DNA of 64,000 bases from positions 1 through 64,000 of the forward strand of contig CBDCFL010000014.1 of the NCBI GenBank assembly GCA_965216135.1, in the 5' to 3' direction. The first letter of the stretch is position 1. Each line of letters opens with the position of its first letter. This DNA comes from CBDCFL01 sp965216135. GTDB taxonomy: Bacteria > Pseudomonadota > Alphaproteobacteria > Rhodobacterales > Rhodobacteraceae. The translations under genes were made by a program, and so were the position numbers. Under the pieces are notes generated by a model. It ran no database searches and was not told where the DNA came from. It saw only the letters and a program-made list of their open reading frames with translations. Positions 1-8,704 of this stretch are shown in pieces.

Positions 1-59
1 CGAAGCCTTCAACATAATGAATGAAGCTGGCCCTGACAACCGGGCAATTGCCTGTCTAG

Positions 60-1645
60 CAGTGTGTCGGACTTTGGGGAGATTTTCGGTTAGAATCTCG
101 CCATGAGCAAATTTATCGACTGCGAGCGGAACCAGGCGTTTCTGCTTCCGCCCGATCTTCGGGACTGGATCCCGGAGGATGATCTGGCGCACTTCGTGAT
201 CGAGGCGGTCGAGCGGGTCGAGATGAGCGCCTTCAAGGTCAACCATCGTGGCACCGGCTCGGCGCAGTATCACCCTCGGATGATGCTGGCGCTGTTGATC
301 TATTGCTATGCCAACGGGATCTTCTCGAGCCGGCGGATCGAGCGCGCGACGCACCGCGATATCGGGGTGCGCTTCGTGGCCGCCAATGTCCATCCCGACC
401 ATGACACGATCGCGACCTTTCGGCGCGACAACCTGGCGGCGTTTGGCGAGAGTTTCCTGCAGGTTCTGCTGCTGGCCAAGGAGTTGAAGCTTGTCAAGGT
501 CGGGCTTGTCAGCGTCGACGGCAGCAAGTTCGAGGCCTCTGCGAGCAAGCACCGTTCGGTGACTTATGAGCGGGCGGGCGAGCTGATCGATCAGCTCAAG
601 CTGGACATCGCGGATCTGATGGAGCGTGCCGCGGCGGCCGACGGCGAGGGTGAGGACGACCCCCAGGCGCTGCCCAAGGAGATCGCACGCAGGGAGGCCT
701 TGTGCGATCGGCTGGATGCGGCGCGTCGGTGCCTCGAGGCTCGGGCCAAGGCGCGCGCCGAGGCCGAGCGGGCGGACTACGAGGCCAAGGTGGCGGCGCG
801 CGAGACGCGCACCGGCCGGGCCAAGGGCAAGCACCCGAAGCCGCCCGACGAGACGCCGCGCGCCGACGAGCAGAGCAATCTGAGCGATCCGGACAGCCGG
901 CTGATGCGCAAGAGCAAGCAGCACGAGTACCGCCAGGCCTATAACGCTCAAGCCGTGGTGGATGCCGGGGGCTCTCAGCTGATCGTGGGCACCCGGGTCA
1001 CCAACTGCGCCAGCGACCGCAATGAGCTGGTGGCGGACATCGCGGCGATCCCGGCCGTTCTCGGCCGGCCCGCGACGGTGCTGGCGGACAACGGCTATGC
1101 CAACGGCGACGAGGTCGCGGCGCTTGCCGAGAGCGACATTGAGGCTCTGGTGGCGACCGGGTCGTCGGGCCGTCGGCGGCGCTACGACTTCCGCCCGGCC
1201 AAGACCGAGGTGCCGGTGAAGAAACCCAAGGCCGAATGGCTCAAAGTCATGGCCGCCAAGCTCGACAGCGAGGAAGGCCGTGCGCTGTACCGGCTGCGCC
1301 AGCAGACCGTCGAGCCGGTCTTCGGCATCATCAAGGCGGTGCTCGGCTTCACCGGCTTCTCGCTGCGCGGCCTCGACAAGGTGGCCGGCGAGTGGGACTT
1401 GGTGGCGCTGGCCTACAACTGCAAGCGCCTGCACAAGCTCAAGCTGGAGATGGCCGTGTGACGGCGCTGTTGGCCCGACAGGCCGATCCAAAAGCCCGGC
1501 CACAGCCCAGAAGCCTCGGAGATCCGCCGCCCCATCGCTCCGTCCGAACAAATCCTCGCGGTTTCGCCGAACTTCGATCGCGCCTCTGACAGACGACAGC
1601 GAAATCACTCAACACCGAAATCCAACGCGCAAGTCCGACACACTG
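60..1645 (+). mobile_element. IS1182-family insertion sequence
   Basis: A complete element with perfect 15-bp terminal inverted repeats (CAGTGTGTCGGACTT at the left, its complement at 1631-1645), flanked on both sides by CTAG, the likely 4-bp target duplication (56-59 and 1646-1649). CTAG is itself palindromic, so the repeats can also be counted as 20 bp. It carries one full-length transposase gene. The ends and open frame look intact, so the element is probably active or recently so. Confidence 0.9.
103..1461 (+). CDS. IS1182-family DDE transposase
   Basis: 452 residues. The N-terminal ~75 residues match the DUF772 helical DNA-binding type (HPRMMLALLIYCYANGIFSSR), followed by a charged, coiled-coil-prone linker (~170-270) and a DDE_Tnp_1 catalytic region. 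Candidate catalytic acids are the Asp of VSVDGSKFEAS, the Asp of VLADNGYANG and the Glu of QQTVEPVFGIIK near the C terminus. Length is normal for the family and no frameshift is seen. The ATG at 103 lies 43 bp inside the left end of the element. It should excise and integrate the element it lies in. Confidence 0.93.
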   Translation: MSKFIDCERNQAFLLPPDLRDWIPEDDLAHFVIEAVERVEMSAFKVNHRGTGSAQYHPRMMLALLIYCYANGIFSSRRIERATHRDIGVRFVAANVHPDHDTIATFRRDNLAAFGESFLQVLLLAKELKLVKVGLVSVDGSKFEASASKHRSVTYERAGELIDQLKLDIADLMERAAAADGEGEDDPQALPKEIARREALCDRLDAARRCLEARAKARAEAERADYEAKVAARETRTGRAKGKHPKPPDETPRADEQSNLSDPDSRLMRKSKQHEYRQAYNAQAVVDAGGSQLIVGTRVTNCASDRNELVADIAAIPAVLGRPATVLADNGYANGDEVAALAESDIEALVATGSSGRRRRYDFRPAKTEVPVKKPKAEWLKVMAAKLDSEEGRALYRLRQQTVEPVFGIIKAVLGFTGFSLRGLDKVAGEWDLVALAYNCKRLHKLKLEMAV

Positions 1646-1750
1646 CTAGATATTGATATTCCAACATTTCATGAAAATCCTTAGCGACTTGACCCGGGAA
1701 TGGGCTTTGCTTAGGGTCCGCGAAATTTGGCCGCAGGGGAGTCGCTGTTC

Positions 1751-2923
1751 GTGCTGCACGAACACCAAACAGCCAAGCCAACCGCCTGCCTGGCGCTGGC
1801 GGACGGGTCGATTTTTTTGGGCATTGGATTTGGGGCAACCGGACTGGCGGTGGCAGAGTTGTGTTTTAACACCGCAATGACCGGTTATCAGGAAATCATG
1901 ACCGATCCGTCCTATGCGGGTCAGATCGTGACATTCACCTTTCCCCATATCGGCAATGTCGGGGTCAATCGCGACGACGATGAGACCGGCGATCCGGTTG
2001 CCGCGGGCATGGTGGTTAAATGGAACCCGACCGCTGCGTCCAACTGGCGGGCCCAGGAGCAGCTGGGCAGCTGGCTGGCCGAGCGGGGCAGGATCGGCAT
2101 CGCCGGGGTGGACACAAGGCGCCTGACCCGCGCGATCCGCCATCAGGGCGCGCCCCATGTGGCGCTGGCCCATCAACCCGATGGCGCGTTTGATACACAA
2201 GCACTGGTGGCCGCCGCGCGCGGATTTTCGGGGCTTGAGGGGCTGGATCTGGCCCGCGAAGTGACCTGCGCGCAATCCTATCGCTGGGATGAAATGCGCT
2301 GGGCCTGGCCGCAAGGATATGAGAAACGCCGCGCCCCGGGCCACAAAGTCGTGGCCGTCGATTACGGGGCCAAACGCAATATTCTGCGCTGTCTGGCCGG
2401 GGCCGGATGTGACGTGACGGTGCTGCCTGCAACGGCGAGTGCAGACGAAATTCTAAGCCATGAACCAGCGGGCGTGTTTTTGAGCAATGGCCCCGGCGAT
2501 CCCGCCGCAACCGGGAAATGTGCGGTGCCGACGATTCGCGCGCTGCTGGATCAGCCGGAATTGCCCATTTTTGGAATTTGCCTGGGCCATCAGATGCTTG
2601 CGCTGGCTCTGGGGGCCGCGACCGTGAAGATGAACCACGGTCATCACGGTGCCAACCACCCGGTCAAAGACCTGGAGACGGGCAAGGTGGAAATCACCTC
2701 GATGAACCACGGCTTCACCGTGGACAGCCAAACCCTGCCGGGCAATGTCAAAGAGACCTATATCAGCCTGTTTGACGGCTCGAACTGTGGAATTCGTGTG
2801 GACGGGCGGCCGGTCTTTTCGGTGCAATACCACCCCGAGGCCAGCCCCGGTCCGCAGGACAGCTATTATCTCTTTGAGCGCTTCGTTTCACTGATGGACG
2901 AACGCGCCGCGGTCAGCGCCTGA
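1751..2923 (+). CDS. carA: Carbamoyl-phosphate synthase small subunit
   Basis: Glutaminase subunit that splits glutamine and passes ammonia to CarB for carbamoyl phosphate, feeding arginine and pyrimidine synthesis in the cytosol. The N-terminal small-chain domain carries ALADGSIFLG and AMTGYQEIMTDPSYAGQ. The C-terminal class I glutamine amidotransferase domain has the nucleophile Cys277 in GICLGHQ and the His/Glu pair in QYHPEAS. I chose the GTG at 1751 because AGGGGAG sits nine bases upstream; a TTG at 1727 would add eight residues unlike the family. The 390-residue length is normal. The IS1182 element ends only ~100 bp upstream, so the native promoter may be displaced. carB is not in the window. 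Confidence 0.95.
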   Translation: MLHEHQTAKPTACLALADGSIFLGIGFGATGLAVAELCFNTAMTGYQEIMTDPSYAGQIVTFTFPHIGNVGVNRDDDETGDPVAAGMVVKWNPTAASNWRAQEQLGSWLAERGRIGIAGVDTRRLTRAIRHQGAPHVALAHQPDGAFDTQALVAAARGFSGLEGLDLAREVTCAQSYRWDEMRWAWPQGYEKRRAPGHKVVAVDYGAKRNILRCLAGAGCDVTVLPATASADEILSHEPAGVFLSNGPGDPAATGKCAVPTIRALLDQPELPIFGICLGHQMLALALGAATVKMNHGHHGANHPVKDLETGKVEITSMNHGFTVDSQTLPGNVKETYISLFDGSNCGIRVDGRPVFSVQYHPEASPGPQDSYYLFERFVSLMDERAAVSA

Positions 2924-4302
2924 AAATTAAGATCGGGTTAACCTAAATTGCGGAATGGTTAGGCGTGATGTGACGCGAGGACCCATTGGCGATGAACCCC
3001 CGACCCGATCCGGCGCAGTTTCCGGTCTATGTTGCCAAGAATCCGATCTTTGTGCCCGCACGGCCGCGACGCCGGACGACGCCGCCGATCGGCAAAGTTC
3101 TGACCGATATCGGCGAGGTGACGAGCGGCGATCTGCTGCGCGCGATTGCGATGCGCGGGCGTCAGGACATTTTGATCGGCGAAGTTCTTCTGGCCAATGG
3201 GTTCGTTCGCGAAGAGGCGCTTTACCGGGCGCTGTCGATGCAGTTCAATTGCGATGTTGCCGACCTGTCCGCTCAGGCCCCGGACCCCAGGCTGATCGAC
3301 ATGATCGGGGTCGAGCACTGCTTGCGCGAGGGGTTTATTCCCTGGCAGCGCATCGGCGTGCGCCCGGTTATCGTGACCGCCAACCCGGAGCGGTTCGGCG
3401 CGCTTCTGGCGCGGCTGCCGCGCGGCTTTGACAAATCCCTGATGGCCATTGCGCCGCGCAACCAGATCACCGCAGCGCTTGTATCCGTTCGCCACCGCGA
3501 TCTGGTCAGGCGCGCCGAAACCCGTGTTGAGGCCAATGAGAGCTGTCGCGACTGGAGCGCGCCGGCGGCTGCGCGTTATGCGTTGGCGGCAATTTTGTTC
3601 CTTGCCGCCTTTCTGATCATCGCGCCGCGCGCGGCGTTTGTCGGTTTGTGCGCATTGGCCTTTGTGGCGCTGGCGGTAAACACCTCGCTCAAACTTGCCG
3701 CGGCGATCGCGATGGCGCGCGGATCGGGGGGGCGGTCCTTGGTTTTTACATCGTCGCGGCACAAGCAAGGCATGATGAAATTGCCGGTGGTCTCGATCCT
3801 GGTGCCGCTGTACCGCGAAAAGGCCATCGCCGGGCGGCTGATACGAAGACTGTCGCGGCTGAATTATCCCCGCGAAATGCTGGATATTTGCCTGATCGTC
3901 GAGGAAGACGATTGGCAGACCCAGGCCTCGCTAAGCGGGCCGGGAATACCGACATTTATCCGGCGCATTCATGTGCCGCGCGGGGCACTGAAAACCAAAC
4001 CGCGGGCGCTGAATTTCGCGCTGGATTTCTGCAGGGGCTCGATCGTCGGGGTGCTGGATGCCGAGGATGCGCCCGAGCCCGACCAGATATTCAGGATCGT
4101 ACGCCGCTTTTGGGATGCCGGCCCGCGGGTGGCCTGCCTGCAGGGCGTGCTGGATTTCTACAATTCCCGCGAAAACTGGCTATCGCGTTGTTTTTCCATC
4201 GAATATGCGACGTGGTTTCGCGTCGTGCTGCCGGGGCGGAGCGGCTGGGGCTGGTGGTGCCGCTGGGCGGCACGACGCTGTATTTTCGCCGCGATATACT
4301 AG

Positions 4303-5184
4303 GGGGTGTTGACGTTCATCGTGTTTGAATGACGATTGCAGCAAGCGAGATGAATGCTTTGAAGCTGTCATCTGTTTTGCAGGAACGCATTGCGATCCCT
4401 CTGTATTCCTTCAGCTTTCCGAAGAAGTTTTCGACCAGGTGACGCCATTTGTAGGTGTGGCGGTCGAACTCCGCCGGGAAGCGGCGGTTTGATTTTGGAG
4501 GGATTACCGGCTCGATCCCGGCACTGGTCAGCGCTTCGCGCAGCCAGTTCGCGTCGAAGGCACGGTCGGCGAGAAACTGGTCGCAGGTGAGGCCCTCGAT
4601 CAGTGCGGCGGTACCCCGCAGGTCATGCGCCTGACCGGGCAGAAGGCGGAAGTCGATCAGATTGCCGAGCGCGTCCGTCAGAGCCATGATCTTTGTCGTT
4701 ATCCCGCCGCGAGAGCGTCCGATGGCTTGGCTTTGAGTCCCCCTTTTGCGCCCTGACCGTGTCGGTGGACTTTGACGATACTACCGTCGATCATCGTGTA
4801 TTCGAAGTCTGCATCTTCGGCTAATACCCTGAACATACGATAGAAAGCGTCGGCCCTCACCCACCTTCGGAAGCGCTTGAACACGCTGTTCCAGCGCCCG
4901 AACTCTTCCGGCAGGTCGCGCCAGGGGCATCCGGTCCGCGAGATCCAGAGAACTGCCTCGACAAACCGGCGCGGGTCAGGGCCGGAAACCATGCGACCGG
5001 GGTCGCATTCCCGGCCAAGGCAGTGCGGTGTCGAGCGCTTGAACACGCTGTTCCAGCGCCCGAACTCTTCCGGCACAGCCCATTGGGCGTCGGTCAGAAC
5101 TGTACGGATCAAGGCTGCTCTCCTCTGTTTGCAACCTTGAATCAGTCATCAGCCGATTTGGGAATCCCTAAACGTCAACAAGCC
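4303..5184 (-). mobile_element. IS5-family element (IS427-like), copy A
   Basis: 882 bp with imperfect 14-bp terminal repeats (GGGGTGTTGACGTT and GGCTTGTTGACGTT) and a 4-bp CTAG target duplication on each side (4299-4302, 5185-5188). Copy B lies at 46222-47058 and is 45 bp shorter. The extra bases here are a 42-bp internal repeat (4872-4913 duplicated at 5034-5075, replacing a few bases) and a 6-bp insertion near 4984. Insertion breaks the glycosyltransferase gene. Confidence 0.92.
4316..5112 (-). CDS. IS5-family transposase, two frames (copy A, probably damaged)
   Basis: Encoded on the minus strand as orfA (5112-4699) and orfB (4687-4316), which a -1 shift on the AAAAGGGGG run near 4738-4746 would join, as usual in IS427-type elements. 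orfA holds the DUF4096-like start and the first catalytic Asp (TMIDGSIVKVHRHGQGAKGG). orfB has the second Asp (LADRAFDANWL) and a C-terminal FFGKLKEYRGIAMR segment containing the Glu region. In this copy residues PEEFGRWNSVFKR occur twice in orfA because of the internal 42-bp duplication, so the helix-rich N terminus is altered and activity is doubtful. Confidence 0.85.
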
Positions 5185-5808
5185 CTAGAGGAAATCGGCG
5201 GCTGGGACGCCCATAATGTCACCGAGGATGCCGATCTGGGTGTGCGTTTGGCCCGCCGGGGCTATACGACCGAGCTTTTCGCCACGTTCACCGAGGAAGA
5301 GGCAAATTGCCGATTTTGGCCCTGGGTGCGGCAGCGGTCGCGCTGGCTGAAAGGCTACGCGATCACCTGGGCGGTGCATATGCGCCGCCCGCGCCAATTG
5401 CTGCGCGAGCTTGGGGCGTGGCGCTTTGCCGGGGTGCAGTTGCTGTTTCTGGGCACGTTGATGCAGTTTTTGCTGGCCCCGATCTTGTGGAGCTTCTGGG
5501 CGCTGCCGCTTGGGTTTGCGCATCCTTTTGCCGGGCTTCTGGGACCGGTGGCCATTGTTGTGCTGACCGCGACGTTTCTGTTTGGCGAGGCGGTTTCACT
5601 TGGCGTCGGCCTGTATGCGACACGCGATAAGGCGCATCGCTGGCTGTGGCCGTGGCTGCCGAGTCTGCATCTGTATTTTCTGCTGGCCACGCTGGCGGCG
5701 ATCAAGGCGCTTTGGGAACTGACGGTGCGGCCGTTTTACTGGGACAAGACGGAACACGGGCGGTCCGAGGGGCGGCGCAGGCGCAGGTCGCGGCGGCGAT
5801 CCGGCCGC

Positions 5809-6456
5809 TCACTCAGCCGGCGAGGCCGCGTCGAGCTTTAGGCGCGTCTCGAACGCCTTGCGGATATGGGCACGCAGCGCATCATAGGCCGCATCGCCGT
5901 CGCCGGCTTCGATGGCGGCGACAAGCGCGGCGTGTTCGTGCATCGCGGTCTCGCCACGGCCCTCGGCGGCCAGCGAGGTGGTCGCCAAAAGCGCCATCGT
6001 GCGGTGCACAAGATCCAGCTGCTTGACCAGATAGCGGTTGTGGGAGGCGAGGTGAATTTGCTTGTGAAAGCGGCGGTTGGCGCGTGACAGAGCCTCTGGG
6101 TCGGCGATGATTTTGCGATCTTCATCAACCATTTGGCGCAAAACCCGGACCTCTTCGGGCACGGCGTGACGGGCGGCCAGCCTTGCTGCCAGACCTTCCA
6201 GCTCGGCGCGCACGACGTAAAGTTCGGCAAGCTGATTGTGATCGAGCGAGGCCACGATCAGGCTGCGCCCGTCGCGGGCCAGCAAGGACTGGGTTTCCAG
6301 CCGCTGCAGGGCCTCTCGGATCGGGGTGCGCGACACGCCGAAACGGTCGGCCAGTTCGCTTTCGACCAATCTGTCGCCAGGGGTGTATGTGCCGGTGTCA
6401 ATCGCAGCCAGGATCAGCTGATAAGCATCGCTTGGCGAAGATTTGGCGTCGGTCAT
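5809..6456 (-). CDS. GntR-family (FCD domain) transcriptional regulator
   Basis: About 215 residues. A winged helix near residues 10-70 contains LADRFGVSRTPIREALQRLE, the typical GntR recognition helix. The rest is an all-helical FCD ligand-binding domain with the candidate metal ligands RRFHKQIH and EHAALV. Regulators of this type usually bind organic or amino acids and repress nearby catabolic genes; the ligand cannot be told here. The second Met (6456) is preferred over 6483, since MWRANRGAT is not typical and GGGG lies upstream of 6456. It is convergent with the glycosyltransferase pseudogene, overlapping its 3' end, and divergent from the HAD gene. Confidence 0.88.
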   Translation of the reverse strand: MTDAKSSPSDAYQLILAAIDTGTYTPGDRLVESELADRFGVSRTPIREALQRLETQSLLARDGRSLIVASLDHNQLAELYVVRAELEGLAARLAARHAVPEEVRVLRQMVDEDRKIIADPEALSRANRRFHKQIHLASHNRYLVKQLDLVHRTMALLATTSLAAEGRGETAMHEHAALVAAIEAGDGDAAYDALRAHIRKAFETRLKLDAASPAE

Positions 6457-6574
6457 TGTGGCCCCCCGGTTGGCGCGCCACATTGGCCCGGTTTGCCCAT
6501 GCGTTCAAGGCGGTCAAGCCGGCGGCGCGCAATTGGTGGTTTTCCTTTGCGCGCGAGGCGATTATCTGGGGAAC

Positions 6575-7234
6575 ATGACGGCGCATCTGTTCAGACATAT
6601 CCGAACCTGGGTCTTTGATCTGGACAATACGCTATACCCGCCGAGCGCGCGTCTGTTTGACCAGATCGAGGTGCGGATGACTGCCTGGGTGGCGCGCGCG
6701 TTGGGGGTGTCGCGGACCCGCGCCGATTACCTGCGCGCGGCCTATTGGCAGAAATACGGCACCACGCTCGCCGGGCTGATGGCCGAGCATGATGTCGATC
6801 CCGCGCCCTATCTGTCGGAGGTGCATGATATTGATTTTTCTTCGCTTTCTGCCGACCCAGAGCTTGCGGCGCGGATATCCGATCTGCCGGGCCGGCGGAT
6901 TGTTTACACCAACGCTTGCGCAAAATATGCAGCCCGCGTGATCGACGCGCGGGGGTTAACGGGGCGCTTTGATGCGGTTTACGGCGTCGAGGATGCCGGA
7001 TTTGTGCCTAAGCCGCAGCGCGAAGCGTTCGAGGTGATCTTGGCCACGGACGGCGCTGATCCGGCACACGCGGCGATGTTTGAAGATGACATCCGCAATC
7101 TCGCCGCGCCCTTTGAGATGGGGATGCGCACGGTTCATGTCGCCCCGGCGCATGAGCCAGCGGCCTATATTCAACACCATACCGATGATCTGGCCGGATT
7201 TCTGGCCGATCTTGGCGGGGCGTCGTCAGGATGA
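6575..7234 (+). CDS. HAD-family pyrimidine 5'-nucleotidase-like phosphatase
   Basis: 219 residues of the HAD superfamily, subfamily of yeast Sdt1/Phm8-type pyrimidine nucleotidases. Motif I is FDLDNTLYP with the nucleophile Asp15 and Asp17, motif II is VYTNA, motif III is the Lys in FVPKPQ, and motif IV is MFEDDIRN. It probably removes phosphate from UMP/CMP or related nucleotides in the cytosol, though substrates in this family are often broad. The ATG at 6575 follows GGGGAA; the open frame extends further upstream without a better start. Its stop overlaps the next ATG by four bases, so the two genes are probably translationally coupled. Confidence 0.85.
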   Translation: MTAHLFRHIRTWVFDLDNTLYPPSARLFDQIEVRMTAWVARALGVSRTRADYLRAAYWQKYGTTLAGLMAEHDVDPAPYLSEVHDIDFSSLSADPELAARISDLPGRRIVYTNACAKYAARVIDARGLTGRFDAVYGVEDAGFVPKPQREAFEVILATDGADPAHAAMFEDDIRNLAAPFEMGMRTVHVAPAHEPAAYIQHHTDDLAGFLADLGGASSG

Positions 7235-8427
7235 GCGCAACAACCGACATCCTGATCGCCGGGGCCGGGCCATCCGGCCTGATCGCGGCGGCGGCCCTGG
7301 CCAAAACCGGGCAACGCATCACCGTTGTCGACCCGCAGGCCCCGGAGGCAGACAGCACAAAGCCTACCAAAGACCAGCGATCAACTGCGTTTTTGCAGCC
7401 TGCAATTGCACTTTTCCAACAAATTGGCGTTTGGGACGGGCTCGCGGCGCATGGCCACCCATTGCACGCCCTGCGCATCGTCGATCTGACAGGAGAGCCG
7501 CCCGAGATACGCGGTGAACGTCAGTTCAATTCCGCCGAGATGGGCGATCAGCCGTTTGGCTGGAATTTCATGAACTGGCAATTGCGTGGCGAACTGATCG
7601 CCCATCTCGACGCGCAGGCCAATGTCGATCTTTGCTTTGGGCGGGGTGTTCGCGGGCTACTGGTGCGCACCGGCGTGGCGCGCGTGGCGCTGACAGACGG
7701 CAGCCATATTAACTGCAAACTGGCCGTGGCTGCGGACGGGCATAGCTCTGCCTTGCGCACGGCTGCGGGAATTGGCGTAAAAACAACACGTTACGGTCAG
7801 AAATCGCTGGCCTTTGTGGCCACCCACGCAGTGCCGCATCACGGCATTTCAACCGAGCTTTACCATTTGGGTGGCCCGTTCACGATGGTGCCACTGGCCG
7901 ATATTGGTGGGCGCGCGGCGTCGGCGATTGTGTGGATGAATACCGGGCCGCGCGCGATGGCGCTGCTGGGCTTGGATGCTGTCGCGTTCTCCGTGGCGAT
8001 GATGGGCCGCACCGGCGGGTTGTTTGGCGAGATGGCTCTGGTTGGCGGGCGCAACATTTTTCCGGTCATCACCCAGCGGGCGCGCCAACTGGTTGACGAG
8101 CGGGGGGCGGTCATCGCCGAGGCGGCGCATGTTTTTCCGCCCATCGGCGCACAGGGCCTGAATACCTCGGTCATGGATATTATCGCGCTGTGCGAGGCGA
8201 TCAACACGGGCGGCCGCGATCCCGGTGCGCCCCCGGTGCTGGCCCGGTTTGCGCGGGCGCGGGGACGCGATGTTGCGCTGCGCGCCGGGGCGATCGACCT
8301 GTTCAACCGGATCACGCGGTCTGGTCTGCCGCCGGTGCAGAGCCTGCGGCTGGCCGGTCTGAAAGCCGCCCACGACATCGCGCCTTTGCGGCGTGGCTTG
8401 ATGCGGGCGGGGATGGAGCCATTGTAG
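7231..8427 (+). CDS. UbiH/UbiF/VisC-family FAD-dependent monooxygenase
   Basis: 398 residues, aromatic-ring hydroxylase family. It starts with the FAD dinucleotide fold motif GAGPSG (~11-16), has the DG motif VAADGHSSALR mid-protein and a late HVFPPIGAQGLN segment that replaces the usual GD motif region. Members hydroxylate the ubiquinone precursor ring, so a role in ubiquinone synthesis at the inner membrane is likely; which ring position cannot be read from sequence. The gene overlaps the HAD phosphatase by ATGA. Dispersed hairpins and ilvC follow. Confidence 0.85.
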   Translation: MSATTDILIAGAGPSGLIAAAALAKTGQRITVVDPQAPEADSTKPTKDQRSTAFLQPAIALFQQIGVWDGLAAHGHPLHALRIVDLTGEPPEIRGERQFNSAEMGDQPFGWNFMNWQLRGELIAHLDAQANVDLCFGRGVRGLLVRTGVARVALTDGSHINCKLAVAADGHSSALRTAAGIGVKTTRYGQKSLAFVATHAVPHHGISTELYHLGGPFTMVPLADIGGRAASAIVWMNTGPRAMALLGLDAVAFSVAMMGRTGGLFGEMALVGGRNIFPVITQRARQLVDERGAVIAEAAHVFPPIGAQGLNTSVMDIIALCEAINTGGRDPGAPPVLARFARARGRDVALRAGAIDLFNRITRSGLPPVQSLRLAGLKAAHDIAPLRRGLMRAGMEPL

Positions 8428-8428
8428 G

Positions 8429-8487
8429 GTGTTAGTTTCATTAGCATAAAATTGGCCGTGAAATTTAGTTTCACCTTGAACTAACAT
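8429..8487 (+). promoter_or_regulatory. Nested inverted repeats between ubiH-like gene and ilvC
   Basis: An outer pair (GTGTTAGTTTCA and TTGAACTAACA-type arms) encloses an inner perfect hairpin with arms GTGAAA and TTTCAC at about 8458-8474. It lies directly after the stop of the upstream gene, so it may act as a terminator or 3' stabiliser; there is no clear T run. The remaining ~215 bp to ilvC contain no gene that I can support. Confidence 0.4.
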
Positions 8488-8704
8488 GCGGGGCCGGTTG
8501 GAGACGCGATCGCTATCCGATCGGTCCCGGCCATCGCTCTTCACTCAAATGCACATTGGCTTCGACATTTCCCACACCCGGCGGGGTCATGATGCGGCGG
8601 GGCAGGATGCGCTGGATATTTCTGCAAGTGCTCATTTTTCCTTGCGGCGCGAACCCATGGTATGTACGCACCGCCGAACCGAAAGAACTAATAATGGGGC
8701 TGAC

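Larger units (their letters stand above)
2..1684 (+). pseudogene. 3' end of unknown gene, interrupted by IS1182-type element
   Basis: Bases 2-59 read as an open frame (EAFNIMNEAGPDN...), and the frame resumes after the insertion sequence at 1646 and ends with a stop at 1682-1684 (...LDIDIPTFHENP). Removing the IS and one copy of the CTAG target duplication joins both parts in one frame, so the IS hit the last ~12 codons. Only about 30 residues are visible and I do not recognise the family. The gene begins outside the window. It lies just upstream of carA and in the same direction. The reading frame is seen; that it is a real gene is inferred from the clean rejoining. Confidence 0.6.
2992..5841 (+). 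pseudogene. Membrane family 2 glycosyltransferase with MshEN-like N-terminus, disrupted
   Basis: The first ~160 residues resemble the N-terminal domain of GspE/MshE ATPases (IGKVLTDIGEVTSGDLLRAI, ILIGEVLLANGFV). Two membrane segments follow at ~195-235, then a GT2 domain with VLDAEDAPEPDQ, TEDADLG and the QRSRW processive motif, then several more membrane helices. It would make or export a polysaccharide at the inner membrane. Two lesions break it. One G is missing near 4230-4240, shifting the frame from LPG to AERLGLVVPLGGTTLYF. An IS5-type element sits at 4303-5184. Removing the IS and one CTAG rebuilds DILEEIGGWD exactly. The 3' end overlaps the convergent GntR gene by ~30 bp. Confidence 0.88.

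Noticed and set aside
8486..8704. N-terminal extension of ilvC
   Set aside because: The extra 73 residues have no counterpart in the enzyme family, whose standard start is at 8705.
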